A stretch of DNA of 64,000 nt from Schlegelella_A sp038231215 (GCA_038231215.1 JBBRLS010000003.1:93580-157579); one strand, 5' to 3'; counted from the first letter of the stretch, positions 42,196 through 50,958 are shown. A program made the numbers and translations. The notes: generated by a model not told the origin, from the sequence alone.

Positions 42196-44874
42196 ATGCG
42201 CGAAGGCACCGCTCCCCTCATCCGCCGCGAAGACTACGCGGCGCCGCCGTTCTGGATCCGCAAGGTCGACCTCACGTTCGACCTCGATCCGGCCAAGACG
42301 ATGGTCGTCAGCCGCATGCAGATCGAGCGCAACGCCGGCGTTGCGCCGGGCCCGCTCAAGCTGCACGGCGAAGACCTCGTTCTCACGCGCTGCCTTGCCA
42401 ACGGCGAATCGGTTTCGTTCCGTCACGAAGACGGCTTTCTCGTCATCGACACGCTGCCCGAAGGCAACTTCACGCTCGAGATCCGCAACACCTGCGCGCC
42501 GGAGAAGAACACCCAGCTCTCGGGCCTCTACACCTCGGGTGGCGGCTTCTTCACGCAGTGCGAGGCCGAGGGCTTTCGCCGCATCACCTTCTTTCTCGAC
42601 CGGCCCGACGTGATGGCCGAGTACACGGTGCTGATGCGCGCCGGCAAGGCGTCCTACCCAGTCCTGCTCTCGAACGGCAACCTTGTCGAACAAGGCGATC
42701 TCGACAACGGGCGCCACTACGCGAAGTGGCACGACCCCTTTCCGAAACCCAGCTATCTGTTCGCGCTGGTCGCGGCCGACCTGGTCGCGCGCGAGCAGAG
42801 CATTCGCACGCGCGCGGGCAAGGACCATCTGCTCCAGGTGTGGGTGCGGCGCGGCGACCTCGACAAGACCGAGCACGCGATGAATTCGCTGGTCGCCTCG
42901 GTGGTCTGGGACGAGGCGCGCTTCGGCCTGCCGCTCGATCTCGAGCGCTTCATGATCGTTGCCGTCGGCGACTTCAACATGGGGGCGATGGAGAACAAGG
43001 GGCTCAATCTTTTCAACGCCAGATACGTGCTTGCCAACCAGGCGACCGCCACCGACGACGACTACGCCGCGATCGAGTCGGTGGTCGGCCACGAATACTT
43101 TCACAACTGGACGGGCAACCGCATCACCTGCCGCGACTGGTTCCAGCTCAGCCTGAAGGAAGGCCTGACGGTCTTTCGCGACCAGGAATTCAGCATGGAC
43201 ATGATGGCCAGCGCTTCGGCGCGGGCCACCAAGCGGATCGAGGACGTGCGCTCGCTGCGCCAGGTCCAGTTCCCCGAAGACGCCGGTCCGATGGCGCATC
43301 CGGTGCGGCCCGACAGCTACGTCGAGATCAACAACTTCTACACGCCCACCGTCTACGAGAAAGGCGCAGAGGTCGTGCGCATGATGCAGACGCTGGTCGG
43401 CCGCGCCGGCTTCGCGCGCGGCATCACGCTCTACTTCGAACGCCACGACGGCCAGGCCGTGACCTGCGACGACTTCGCGCAGGCGATCGGCGATGCCAAC
43501 CCGGGCAGCGAGCTGAGCAAGCGGCTGGTGCCGTTCAAGCGCTGGTACGCGCAGGCCGGCACTCCGCGCGTCACGGCACGCGGACGCTACGACGCGCCCT
43601 CGCGCACCTACACGCTCGGCCTCGAGCAGTCGGCGGCGGCTTCAGCGGGGACGGCCTCCAGGGAGCCGTTCGTCATCCCGCTCGAGATCGGCCTGCTCGC
43701 ACGCGACGGTAGGGCCATGATGCTTCGCCTCGAAGACGAGGACCTGTCGGCCGCAGCGACCAGCCGGGTCCTCGTGCTCGACGAAGCGCGCGCCTTCTTC
43801 ACCTTCGTCGACGTCGACGAAGCGCCGGTGCTCTCGCTGCTGCGCGGCTTCTCGGCGCCGGTCCAACTCGTCGACGGCCTGGGCGACGCCGAGCTGACCG
43901 TGCTGCTGCGCCACGACAGCGATCCTTTCAACCGCTGGGAGGCCGGGCAGCGGCTGGCCATGAGCCGCCTGCTCGCCGCGGTCAAGGACGACGCCGCGAC
44001 AGCGCTCGATGCAGATTTCATCGAGTCGATGCGCGAAGTCCTGCGCAGCCCCGATCTCGACGCCGCGTTCAAGGCGCTCGCGCTCACGCTGCCGAGCGAG
44101 GTCTACATCGCCGAGCAGCTCGCCACCGTAGACCCGCAACGCATCCATGCGGCGCGCGAAGGGATGAAGCGGCAGCTCGCCACGGCGCTCGCCGCCGACT
44201 GGCAATGGGCCTTCGAGACGAACCAGGTCACCGGCGACTACTCGCCCGACTCTGCGTCATCGGGCCATCGTTCGCTCGCCAACCTGGCCTTGACGATGCT
44301 GTGCATCGCGGCGCGCCAAAGCGGCGATGCGGCGTGGCCGGGCCGCGCCTGGCAGCGCTTCAAGGACGCTTCGAACATGACCGACCGGCAAGGCGCGCTG
44401 ATGGCGCTGATGGCCTCGGGCTCGGTCCTCGCCGACGCGGCGTTCGAGCGCTTTCACGCCTTGTTCAAGAGCGACGCGCTCGTCATCGACAAGTGGTTCT
44501 CGCTGCAGGCCGCGGCGCAAGAGTCCGACGGCCGTGTCTTCGAGCGCGTCAAGCAGCTCCTCAGGCATCCGGACTTCTCGCTCGCCAACCCGAACCGCGC
44601 GCGCAGCGTCATCGGCGCCTTCTGCGTCGGCAACCCGGGCGGCTTTCATCGCGCCGACGGGGCGGGCTACGCGTTCTGGGCCGATCGCGTGCTCGAGCTC
44701 GACGCCATGAACCCGCAGCTCGCCTCGCGCACCGCCCGCGCGCTCGATCGCTGGACGCGGCTGGCCGAGCCCTACCGCAGCGCGGCGCAAGCGGCGCTGA
44801 CCCGCGTCGCCGCGCAAGCCAAGCTCTCGAACGACACGCTCGAGATCGTGTCGCGAGCGCTCGCAGGAGCCTGA
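42196..44874 (+). CDS. pepN: Aminopeptidase N (M1 zinc metallopeptidase)
   Basis: 892 residues. GAMEN at 263-267 recognises the substrate N-terminus and HEYFH at 299-303 plus the later glutamate in SLKEGLTVFRDQEFS bind zinc. Length and the C-terminal helical domain (DUF3458-type) match E. coli PepN. It trims N-terminal residues from peptides in the cytoplasm. The ATG at 42196 follows the toxin by 19 bases, and the phosphofructokinase gene starts 1 base after the stop. Confidence 0.95.
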   Translation: MREGTAPLIRREDYAAPPFWIRKVDLTFDLDPAKTMVVSRMQIERNAGVAPGPLKLHGEDLVLTRCLANGESVSFRHEDGFLVIDTLPEGNFTLEIRNTCAPEKNTQLSGLYTSGGGFFTQCEAEGFRRITFFLDRPDVMAEYTVLMRAGKASYPVLLSNGNLVEQGDLDNGRHYAKWHDPFPKPSYLFALVAADLVAREQSIRTRAGKDHLLQVWVRRGDLDKTEHAMNSLVASVVWDEARFGLPLDLERFMIVAVGDFNMGAMENKGLNLFNARYVLANQATATDDDYAAIESVVGHEYFHNWTGNRITCRDWFQLSLKEGLTVFRDQEFSMDMMASASARATKRIEDVRSLRQVQFPEDAGPMAHPVRPDSYVEINNFYTPTVYEKGAEVVRMMQTLVGRAGFARGITLYFERHDGQAVTCDDFAQAIGDANPGSELSKRLVPFKRWYAQAGTPRVTARGRYDAPSRTYTLGLEQSAAASAGTASREPFVIPLEIGLLARDGRAMMLRLEDEDLSAAATSRVLVLDEARAFFTFVDVDEAPVLSLLRGFSAPVQLVDGLGDAELTVLLRHDSDPFNRWEAGQRLAMSRLLAAVKDDAATALDADFIESMREVLRSPDLDAAFKALALTLPSEVYIAEQLATVDPQRIHAAREGMKRQLATALAADWQWAFETNQVTGDYSPDSASSGHRSLANLALTMLCIAARQSGDAAWPGRAWQRFKDASNMTDRQGALMALMASGSVLADAAFERFHALFKSDALVIDKWFSLQAAAQESDGRVFERVKQLLRHPDFSLANPNRARSVIGAFCVGNPGGFHRADGAGYAFWADRVLELDAMNPQLASRTARALDRWTRLAEPYRSAAQAALTRVAAQAKLSNDTLEIVSRALAGA

Positions 44875-44875
44875 G

Positions 44876-46147
44876 ATGGCGACGAAAAAGGAAGCGAAGA
44901 AGAACGCGTTCTACGCGCAGTCGGGTGGCGTCACCGCCGTCATCAACGCCTCGGCCTGCGGCGTCATCGAGACGGCGCGCGCGCATCGCGACCGGATCGG
45001 CACGGTCTACGCCGGCCGCAACGGCATCATCGGCGCGCTCACCGAAGAGCTGATCGACACGAACAAGGAGTCGGCCGCGGCGATCCGCGCGCTGCGATCG
45101 ACGCCTTCGGGCGCCTTCGGCTCGTGCCGCTACAAGCTGAAGTCGCTCGAGACGAACCGCCGCGAGTACGAGCGGCTGATCGAGGTCTTCAAGGCGCACG
45201 ACATCGCCTGGTTCTTCTACAACGGCGGCGGCGATTCGGCCGACACCTGCTTCAAGGTGAGCCAGCTTTCCGAGAGCATGGGCTACCCGCTGCAGGCGAT
45301 CCACGTGCCGAAGACGGTCGACAACGACCTGCCGATCACCGACTGCTGCCCGGGCTTCGGCTCGGTCGCCAAGTACGTCGCCGTCTCGGCGCTCGAGGCC
45401 TCGTTCGACGTGCGCTCGATGGCGCGCACCTCGACGAAGGTGTTCGTGCTCGAGGTGATGGGCCGCCACGCCGGCTGGATCGCGGCGGCGGGCGGACTGA
45501 TCGAGTCGCACGGCATCCCGGTCGTCATCCTCTTCCCGGAAATCGAGTTCGACGAGAAGCAGTTCATCGCCAGGGTCGATGTGCTGGTGAAGGAGCACGG
45601 CTATTGCACGGTCGTCGTCTCCGAAGGCGCGCACTATGCCGACGGAAGCTTCCTCGCAGAGCAGGGCTCGCGCGACGCCTTCGGCCACGCCCAGCTCGGC
45701 GGCGCCGCGCCGGTCGTCGCCAACATGGTCAAGAACGCGCTCGGCCACAAGTTCCACTGGGCCGTCGCCGACTACCTGCAGCGCGCGGCGCGGCACATCG
45801 CCTCGAAGACCGACGTGAAGCAGGCCTACGACCTCGGCAAGCGCGCCGTCGAGCTGGCGCTGCAGGGCGAGAACGCCGTCATGCCGACGATCGAGCGCGT
45901 GTCCGACGTGCCGTATCGCTGGAAGATCGGCGTGGCGAAGCTCGCCGACGTCGCCAACGTCGAGAAGTTCATGCCGCGCGACTTCATCACGGCAGACGGC
46001 TTCGGCATCACCGAGAAGTGCCGCCGCTACCTCGAGCCGTTGATCGCGGGCGAGGACTATCCGGCCTATCGACGCGGACTGCCGGTGTATGCGACGCTGA
46101 AGAACGTCGCCGTGCCGAAAAGGCTGCCCGAATTCGCTCTGAAGTAA
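44876..46147 (+). CDS. Pyrophosphate-dependent 6-phosphofructokinase
   Basis: 423 residues. PKTVDND at 145-151 has Lys where ATP enzymes have Gly, and GGGDS at 117-121 puts Asp where ATP enzymes have Gly (GGDGS); both are marks of pyrophosphate-dependent enzymes. MGRHAGWIAA and the fructose-6-phosphate-binding residues are present. It interconverts fructose-6-phosphate and fructose-1,6-bisphosphate reversibly with PPi, allowing glycolysis and gluconeogenesis. It directly follows pepN and ends ahead of tRNA-Thr. Confidence 0.88.
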   Translation: MATKKEAKKNAFYAQSGGVTAVINASACGVIETARAHRDRIGTVYAGRNGIIGALTEELIDTNKESAAAIRALRSTPSGAFGSCRYKLKSLETNRREYERLIEVFKAHDIAWFFYNGGGDSADTCFKVSQLSESMGYPLQAIHVPKTVDNDLPITDCCPGFGSVAKYVAVSALEASFDVRSMARTSTKVFVLEVMGRHAGWIAAAGGLIESHGIPVVILFPEIEFDEKQFIARVDVLVKEHGYCTVVVSEGAHYADGSFLAEQGSRDAFGHAQLGGAAPVVANMVKNALGHKFHWAVADYLQRAARHIASKTDVKQAYDLGKRAVELALQGENAVMPTIERVSDVPYRWKIGVAKLADVANVEKFMPRDFITADGFGITEKCRRYLEPLIAGEDYPAYRRGLPVYATLKNVAVPKRLPEFALK

Positions 46148-46152
46148 GTTCC

Positions 46153-46190
46153 TCCCTCTCCCGCACGCTGGGACAGGGCTGGGGTGAGGG
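46153..46190. repeat. CCCTCTCCCGC-type dispersed repeat, copy 1
   Basis: TCCCTCTCCCGCACGCTGGG followed by a GGGGTGAGGG end. It is the degenerate form of the element at 58313. It lies just 3' of the phosphofructokinase gene. Confidence 0.7.
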
Positions 46191-46248
46191 TCCGGCTCCG
46201 ACCCTCCGCTAGAATGCTTGGCTTCGCTCCGGCTTCGGCCGACGCGAC

Positions 46249-46324
46249 GCCGGCGTAGCTCAGTTGGTAGAGCAGCGCATTCGTAATGCGAAGGTCGGGA
46301 GTTCGACTCTTCTCGCCGGCACCA
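46249..46324 (+). tRNA. tRNA-Thr (anticodon CGT)
   Basis: A 76-base cloverleaf. The acceptor stem GCCGGCG pairs with CGCCGGC, the D arm is GCTCAGTTGGTAGAGC, the anticodon loop TTCGTAA gives CGT (reads ACG, Thr), and TTCGACT forms the T loop. The CCA end is encoded (ACCA at 46321-46324). A TAGAAT at 46210-46215 could be its -10. The downstream neighbour starts within about 50 bases in AT-rich DNA. Confidence 0.95.
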
Positions 46325-46346
46325 ATCCTTCCTGGGCTCATTGGCC

Positions 46347-46379
46347 GTTATACAACAATATTATTTTTTGTTGTATAAC
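46347..46379. promoter_or_regulatory. AT-rich perfect inverted repeat 3' of tRNA-Thr
   Basis: GTTATACAACAA and TTGTTGTATAAC form a perfect 12-base-pair inverted repeat around the nine bases TATTATTTT, the most AT-rich stretch noticed in the window. TATTAT in the centre resembles a -10. It overlaps the beginning of the nucleotidyltransferase-fold gene and looks like an operator for it; an attachment-site remnant is the alternative. Confidence 0.6.
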
Positions 46380-47432
46380 CGGTCCATACCGAAGCGCTAC
46401 ATCGACCTTCCGGTCTCCGCGGCCACTGCCTACGCTCAACTGCAGAGCGCTGCGCTGGCCGTCGAACTGGCGCGCGACGTGGCGCACCTGCACGGCAGTT
46501 TCTCGAGCAAGCAGGTCAGGGGTTCGACGCAGTGGTACTTCTCGTTTCGCGAGAGCAGCCAGCGAGTCCGCCAGATCTACGTTGGCCCCGACAGCGGCGA
46601 CGTCCGCGCGCTCGTCGACAAGGCGCGCGCCGGCTCGCCACCGCTCGAACGCCTTGGCGCCCTCGCCCGCTCTGCACTTGCGCTCGGCTGCGACGCGGTC
46701 CAGCGCAAGCACCTCTCGGTCATCCTGCGGCTGAACGAATACAGCTTCTTTCGAGCCGGCGGCGTGCTCGTCGGCACGCACGCATTTCTCGCCTACGCCA
46801 ACCAGCTCGGCATTCGCTGGATCGAGCCGGACCAGACGGCCGACATCGACTTCGCCCACGCCGGCCGCAACCTCTCGATCGCTCTTCCAGCCGACATGCG
46901 GGCCGAACCGAACACCGCCCTGACGACGATGGCCGAAGGATTCCTTCCCATCGTCCATTACCGCGGCGTTCCGGGTGCCTCGCACCGGCATCGCGACGAG
47001 CCTGAATTCCAGGTCGACTTCCTGACGCCGCGCGTCGCCGACAACGACGACGCCGTACACATCGAGAACCTCGATGTCGCATTGCAGCCCTTGCGCTTCA
47101 TGGAGTTCTCGCTCGAGGACGTGCAGCAGGCGACGCTCTTCGATCGGACCGGCCGTTCGGTCGTGGTCAGCCTGCCCGCGCCGCAGCGCTATGCCGTGCA
47201 CAAGCTGCTCGTCATCGGCGAGCGGACCGGCCGCTTCAAGGCCAAGGTGAGTAAGGACCTGGCGCAGGCGGCATCGCTCATTGAGTACTTCCTGGCAAGC
47301 GACCCCGGCGCGCTGCACGCGGCCTGGGCCGAAGCCCTCGCCCGAGGCCCAGGCTGGCGCAAACGGGCGCGCGAGGGACGCAAGGCGCTCGCGGCCGCAG
47401 CACCGGAGTTCGCCAAAGCCCTGCGGGTGTGA
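46371..47432 (+). CDS. GSU2403-like nucleotidyltransferase-fold protein
   Basis: About 353 residues. KRYIDLPVSAATAYAQLQSAA at the start and AGGVLVGTHAFLAYANQLG with DQTADIDFAHAG (the two-Asp motif of the nucleotidyltransferase fold) place it in the GSU2403/NTP_transf_8 family. Substrate and role are unknown; related folds act as toxins (AbiEii, MenA, MntA). The start is uncertain: TTG 46371 or 46368, or a non-standard codon nearer the first conserved residues. It lies directly 3' of tRNA-Thr behind the inverted repeat, with no partner gene of the AbiEi kind visible. Confidence 0.75.
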   Translation: MYNRSIPKRYIDLPVSAATAYAQLQSAALAVELARDVAHLHGSFSSKQVRGSTQWYFSFRESSQRVRQIYVGPDSGDVRALVDKARAGSPPLERLGALARSALALGCDAVQRKHLSVILRLNEYSFFRAGGVLVGTHAFLAYANQLGIRWIEPDQTADIDFAHAGRNLSIALPADMRAEPNTALTTMAEGFLPIVHYRGVPGASHRHRDEPEFQVDFLTPRVADNDDAVHIENLDVALQPLRFMEFSLEDVQQATLFDRTGRSVVVSLPAPQRYAVHKLLVIGERTGRFKAKVSKDLAQAASLIEYFLASDPGALHAAWAEALARGPGWRKRAREGRKALAAAAPEFAKALRV

Positions 47433-47446
47433 GACGACCGCAGCAG

Positions 47447-47716
47447 CTACAACGCGCGTCGTTCTCGTACCTGGTTCGACGGCCCCTGCGCCGATTCGCC
47501 CTGGTCGAGCCCCGCGAACGCCGAGTCAGCGGCGAGTTCGGGATCCATGTGGCGCGACTCCAGGAACAGGGAGTCGGCGACGTGGAATGCGGAGTCGGGA
47601 TCCGTTTCTGCCCCGCCTCTCAGCACGTGGCCGATGAAGGCAGCGATCCACGGGCGACGCGACATCGTCGGCCGCTGCGTGGTGTCGAGGTCGTTGCGAA
47701 CATCAGGCTTGCTCAT
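47447..47716 (-). CDS. Small hypothetical protein
   Basis: 89 residues, MSKPDVRNDLDTTQRPTMSR onward, acidic C-terminal half, no signal peptide or membrane segment except a short hydrophobic WIAAFIGHVL. The strong ribosome-binding site AAGGAGA about 8 bases before the ATG is the main support. No family recognised. It is convergent with the nucleotidyltransferase-fold gene and divergent from the secreted protein at 47838. Confidence 0.5.
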   Translation of the reverse strand: MSKPDVRNDLDTTQRPTMSRRPWIAAFIGHVLRGGAETDPDSAFHVADSLFLESRHMDPELAADSAFAGLDQGESAQGPSNQVRERRAL

Positions 47717-47837
47717 GGAGATTCTCCTTCTTCCTTTCAGACGGAGGCGCTGCTGCAAACCGGACGTGGGCTGAAAAAATCTTTGCGAGAGGGTGCGGCG
47801 TCGGAACGAACGCCGCACGAGATACTTCCATCCGATC

Positions 47838-48371
47838 ATGAACACGACCTCCCTCCGATCGCTCGCCTTGATGGCACTTCTCGCCAGCTTCGCCTCGACG
47901 TCCGCGGTGCGGGCGCAGACGACTTTGCCGGCGCCCTTGCCGCCGTTCAGCGCCGCCGAAGTCGAATGGAGCACCGTCTCCGGAAACTCGACCGTGGAAG
48001 GCGTGGCCAGGGTCGGCCTCAGCGCGGTGCGCACCTGCGCCGGCGCCGAGGCGCAGCTCGTGCCGGCGAGCGCATTCGCCACCGCGATGATGCGCACCGT
48101 GTTCGGCAACGCGGCGCGCGGCTATGTGACGCTGGCCTCTTCGCCGGCCTATCCGCGCAACATTCCGCCCGACTTCGCCAGGTCGATCCGGCGCGTCCCG
48201 TGCAGCCCGACCGGCGAGTTCCGCTTCGAGGCCGTACCGGCCGGCACCTGGTACGTGTTCGCCAACGCTCTCTGGCGAGAAGGCGACGAAGCCGTGCCAC
48301 GTGGCGGTTCGCTGATGAGGCGGGTCGACGTGGCCGAACGGGCCACGGTACGGGTCGTCCTCGAGCCCTGA
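47838..48371 (+). CDS. Secreted protein with carboxypeptidase-regulatory-like domain
   Basis: 177 residues. Signal peptide MNTTSLRSLALMALLASFAS with cleavage after VRAQ. The mature part has the pattern VEGVARVGLSAVRTCAGAE and FRFEAVPAGTWYVFANALWRE, the core of small beta-sandwich carrier domains used in carboxypeptidase regulatory and TonB-plug-like contexts. Two cysteines may form a disulfide. No neighbours suggest a function; it is followed by another secreted protein 83 bases on. Confidence 0.6.
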   Translation: MNTTSLRSLALMALLASFASTSAVRAQTTLPAPLPPFSAAEVEWSTVSGNSTVEGVARVGLSAVRTCAGAEAQLVPASAFATAMMRTVFGNAARGYVTLASSPAYPRNIPPDFARSIRRVPCSPTGEFRFEAVPAGTWYVFANALWREGDEAVPRGGSLMRRVDVAERATVRVVLEP

Positions 48372-48454
48372 TCGCGCGACGACGAAGTTTCACCCTGTTC
48401 GGCCGGGTCGGCCGTTCAACGCATGTCCGCCACTTCCTTCCCGGAGATTTCGAC

Positions 48455-49327
48455 ATGCCGACCCGCCGCCTCTTGCTCGCCCTGCTCGCCGCCGCCGCGG
48501 CGAGTGCCTGCACTTCCACCCCCGCCTGCGCCGCAGGCAACCTCGTCGACATGCAGATCGTCGACCGCAGCCGTGGCGACATCCTCTCGACCTGGCGCTA
48601 TCGCAGCGCCAGCTACGTCGCCGGCCGGCCGGGCGATCGCTACGCGGTGCGCCTCACCAACCGCTCGGGCGCGCGTGTGCTCGTCGTGCTGTCGGTCGAC
48701 GGCGTCAACGCGGTGAGCGGCGAGACCGCGTCGACCGGACAGACCGGCTACGTGCTCGGCCCCTGGGCGACGGCCGAGATCACGGGCTGGCGCAAGAGCT
48801 ATTCCGAGGCCGCCGCCTTCTACTTCACCGCCCTGCCCGACTCGTACGCCGCACGCACCGACCGGCCCGACAACGTCGGCGTGATCGGCGCGGCGATCTT
48901 TCGCGAGCGCGTGCAGCCGCCGCCGCCGCGTCCCTATGAATCGCAGCCGCCGATCTCGAGCGGCAGCAATCGCTACGACAGCGACATGCGGCAGGAGCCC
49001 GAGCGCCGCGCCCAGGCGGCCGGCAGCATGGGCGCCGCCGACGCCTCGTCGAGCGAGCGATCGTCGGCGGCACCGGCCGCATCGCCGCCGCCCATGCGCG
49101 ATCGCGAGTCGCTCGCCAAGGCCGAGAAGCTCGGCACAGGCCACGGCGAGCGCGAATATTCGCCGACGACGCAGACCAGCTTCGAGCGGGCCAGCTCGCA
49201 GCCGGCCGAAGTCGTGCAGATCCGCTACGACAGCTACGCCAACCTGCTGGCGAGCGGCGTCATCGGTCGGCCGCGGCAGCCAGTCGTGCCGCAACCTTTC
49301 CCTGGGTTCGTCGCCGATCCGGGCTGA
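48455..49327 (+). CDS. Conserved hypothetical secreted protein with SxxGERYAV-type beta domain
   Basis: 290 residues. Signal peptide or lipoprotein signal (LLALLAAAAASAC), then a domain of about 130 residues (LVDMQIVDRSRGDILSTWRY, GRPGDRYAVRLTNRSGARVL, SVDGVNAVSGETAS, AFYFTALPDSYAARTDRPDN) seen in a conserved betaproteobacterial protein of unknown function. A disordered linker and a conserved tail (GTGHGEREYSPTTQTSFERA) follow. GGAG lies 8 bases before the ATG. A shortened copy of this gene lies at 50662-50958, beyond alkB. Confidence 0.65.
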   Translation: MPTRRLLLALLAAAAASACTSTPACAAGNLVDMQIVDRSRGDILSTWRYRSASYVAGRPGDRYAVRLTNRSGARVLVVLSVDGVNAVSGETASTGQTGYVLGPWATAEITGWRKSYSEAAAFYFTALPDSYAARTDRPDNVGVIGAAIFRERVQPPPPRPYESQPPISSGSNRYDSDMRQEPERRAQAAGSMGAADASSSERSSAAPAASPPPMRDRESLAKAEKLGTGHGEREYSPTTQTSFERASSQPAEVVQIRYDSYANLLASGVIGRPRQPVVPQPFPGFVADPG

Positions 49328-49348
49328 GTGACAAGTACGTCAGACCGG

Positions 49349-50569
49349 TCAGGGCACCAGAAGGGCCTGGCCCTGCAGCTTCGCGCCCTGCCCGTAGCGC
49401 TCGTAGATGGCGCGGCGCCGACGCGGATCGACGTTGACCCGGTCGAGGTTGCCGGCGACGTGCGGCAGCGCGAGCAGCCGCGGGTCCATCACCTTGAACC
49501 ACAGCGGCGGCACGTACGCCAGAGTGAACATGCCGAAGTAGCCGCTCGGCAGCTGCGGCAGTTCGTCGAACTGGCGCAGCGACTGGTAGCGACGCGACGG
49601 GTAGGCGTGATGGTCCGAGTGCCGCTGCAGGTGGAACAGCACGAGGTTGGTCACCAGGTGGTTGGCGTTCCATGAGTGATGCGGCTGCGGCGACTCATAG
49701 GCGCCGCTCGGCAGGCGCGCCCGGAGCAGCCCATAGTGCTCGACGTAGTTGGCCGAGGTGAGCTGCCACCACGCGACGAGGTTGTGAACGATCAGGAACG
49801 GCAGCATCACCCAGCCGAAGGCGAGCAGCAGGCCGAGCTGGAGCAGCGCGGTCACGGTGTACGACTGCAGGATGACGTTGTGCGCGCTCCAGGCGCGCCG
49901 GCCCTGCGGCGCCAGCCGCTCGCGCTCCAGCCGCCAGGCGCGGACCACCCCGCCCGGCAGCTCGCGCAAGGCGAAGCGGTAGATGCTCTCGCCCATGCGC
50001 GCGCTCGCGTGGTCCTCGGGGGTCGAGACCCAGCGGTGATGGCCGCGGCCATGCTCGACCGTGAAGTGACCGTAGGCCGGCACCGCCAGCACCAGCCGCG
50101 CCAGCCACTGCTCGATCGCCGTGCGCTTGTGGCCGAGCTCGTGGCCGGTGTTGATGCCCAGCCCCGAGTCGGCGCCGGCCACGTAGCCCATCAGCAGCAC
50201 CGCCCACCACGAGAGGTCGTGCGTGCCGACCCACCAGGCGCAGCCGATCAGGGCGAAGAAGTGGAGTGGCACGGTCGCCCAGGTGAGCCAGCGGTAGTAG
50301 CGGTCTTCTTCGAGCTGCGGCACCACCGCCTCGGGCGGGTTGTTCTCGTCCTCGCCGATCAGCGCGTCGATGAGCGGCATCAGGCCGTAGCTGATCACCA
50401 GAGGCAAGGCGAGCGCTATCTCGAGGCCGGTCGCACGCTGCGCGGCCATGCCGAGGAAGGGAAGCAGGGGATAGACGACCGAGAGCGACCACCAGGCGCG
50501 CTTGCGGTCGCGGTATTCGACGCGCTGCTGCGATGGATCGACCGCCACGTACAGCCTCGTCATGCGCAT
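49349..50569 (-). CDS. alkB: AlkB-type alkane 1-monooxygenase (di-iron membrane hydroxylase)
   Basis: 406 residues from ATG 50569 (ATG 50563 also possible). All AlkB histidine motifs are present: HELGH at 143-147, EHGRGHH at 172-178, NYVEHYG at 274-280 and LQRHSDHHA at 314-322, within six membrane segments. It should hydroxylate the terminal carbon of n-alkanes or fatty acids, with electrons from rubredoxin. No rubredoxin or reductase gene lies nearby, and the protein has no fused rubredoxin domain, so partners must be elsewhere. It sits between the two copies of the hypothetical secreted protein gene. Confidence 0.92.
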   Translation of the reverse strand: MRMTRLYVAVDPSQQRVEYRDRKRAWWSLSVVYPLLPFLGMAAQRATGLEIALALPLVISYGLMPLIDALIGEDENNPPEAVVPQLEEDRYYRWLTWATVPLHFFALIGCAWWVGTHDLSWWAVLLMGYVAGADSGLGINTGHELGHKRTAIEQWLARLVLAVPAYGHFTVEHGRGHHRWVSTPEDHASARMGESIYRFALRELPGGVVRAWRLERERLAPQGRRAWSAHNVILQSYTVTALLQLGLLLAFGWVMLPFLIVHNLVAWWQLTSANYVEHYGLLRARLPSGAYESPQPHHSWNANHLVTNLVLFHLQRHSDHHAYPSRRYQSLRQFDELPQLPSGYFGMFTLAYVPPLWFKVMDPRLLALPHVAGNLDRVNVDPRRRRAIYERYGQGAKLQGQALLVP

Positions 50570-50661
50570 CCCACCCCTTCGCGGCGATCGTACCCGAGCG
50601 CATGTGGACCGCCTGCCCCGGTCGGGGCTTTCACCCCGTTTCGCGACCCTGGCCGTACCAA

Positions 50662-50958
50662 GCCGCCGCGGCGAGCGCCAGCACCTCCACGCCCGCTTGC
50701 GCCGCAGGCAATCTGGTCGACATGCAGATCGTCGACCGCCTGGCCAAGGCCGAAAAGCGCCGCACCGGCCACGGCGAGCGCGAGTATTCGCCGACGACGC
50801 AGACCGCCTTCGAGCGGGCCAACTTGCAGCCGGCCGAGGTGGTGCAGATCCGCTGCGACAGCTACGCCAACCTCGTCGCATGCAGCGTGATTGCGCGGCC
50901 GCAACCGGCGCCGTTCTACCCGCAGCCCTTTCCCGGCTTCGCCCCCGATCCGCGCTGA
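50662..50958 (+). pseudogene. Internally deleted copy of the secreted protein gene at 48455
   Basis: Bases from GCCGCCGCGGCGAG through GACATGCAGATCGTCGACCGC match the parent near 48500-48570 closely. The sequence then jumps to CTGGCCAAGGCC, equivalent to about 49115 in the parent, and matches to the stop (tail GHGEREYSPTTQT, ending PFPGFAPDPR). The central domain of about 180 residues is lost. The signal-peptide start is also gone, as the sequence upstream of 50662 is unrelated, so no secreted product is expected. The reading frame stays open. Confidence 0.7.

Noticed and set aside
50533..50958. 141-codon open frame as an intact gene
   Set aside because: Only the part from 50662 matches the parent gene and the region before it is unrelated and lacks a signal peptide; the central domain is missing.
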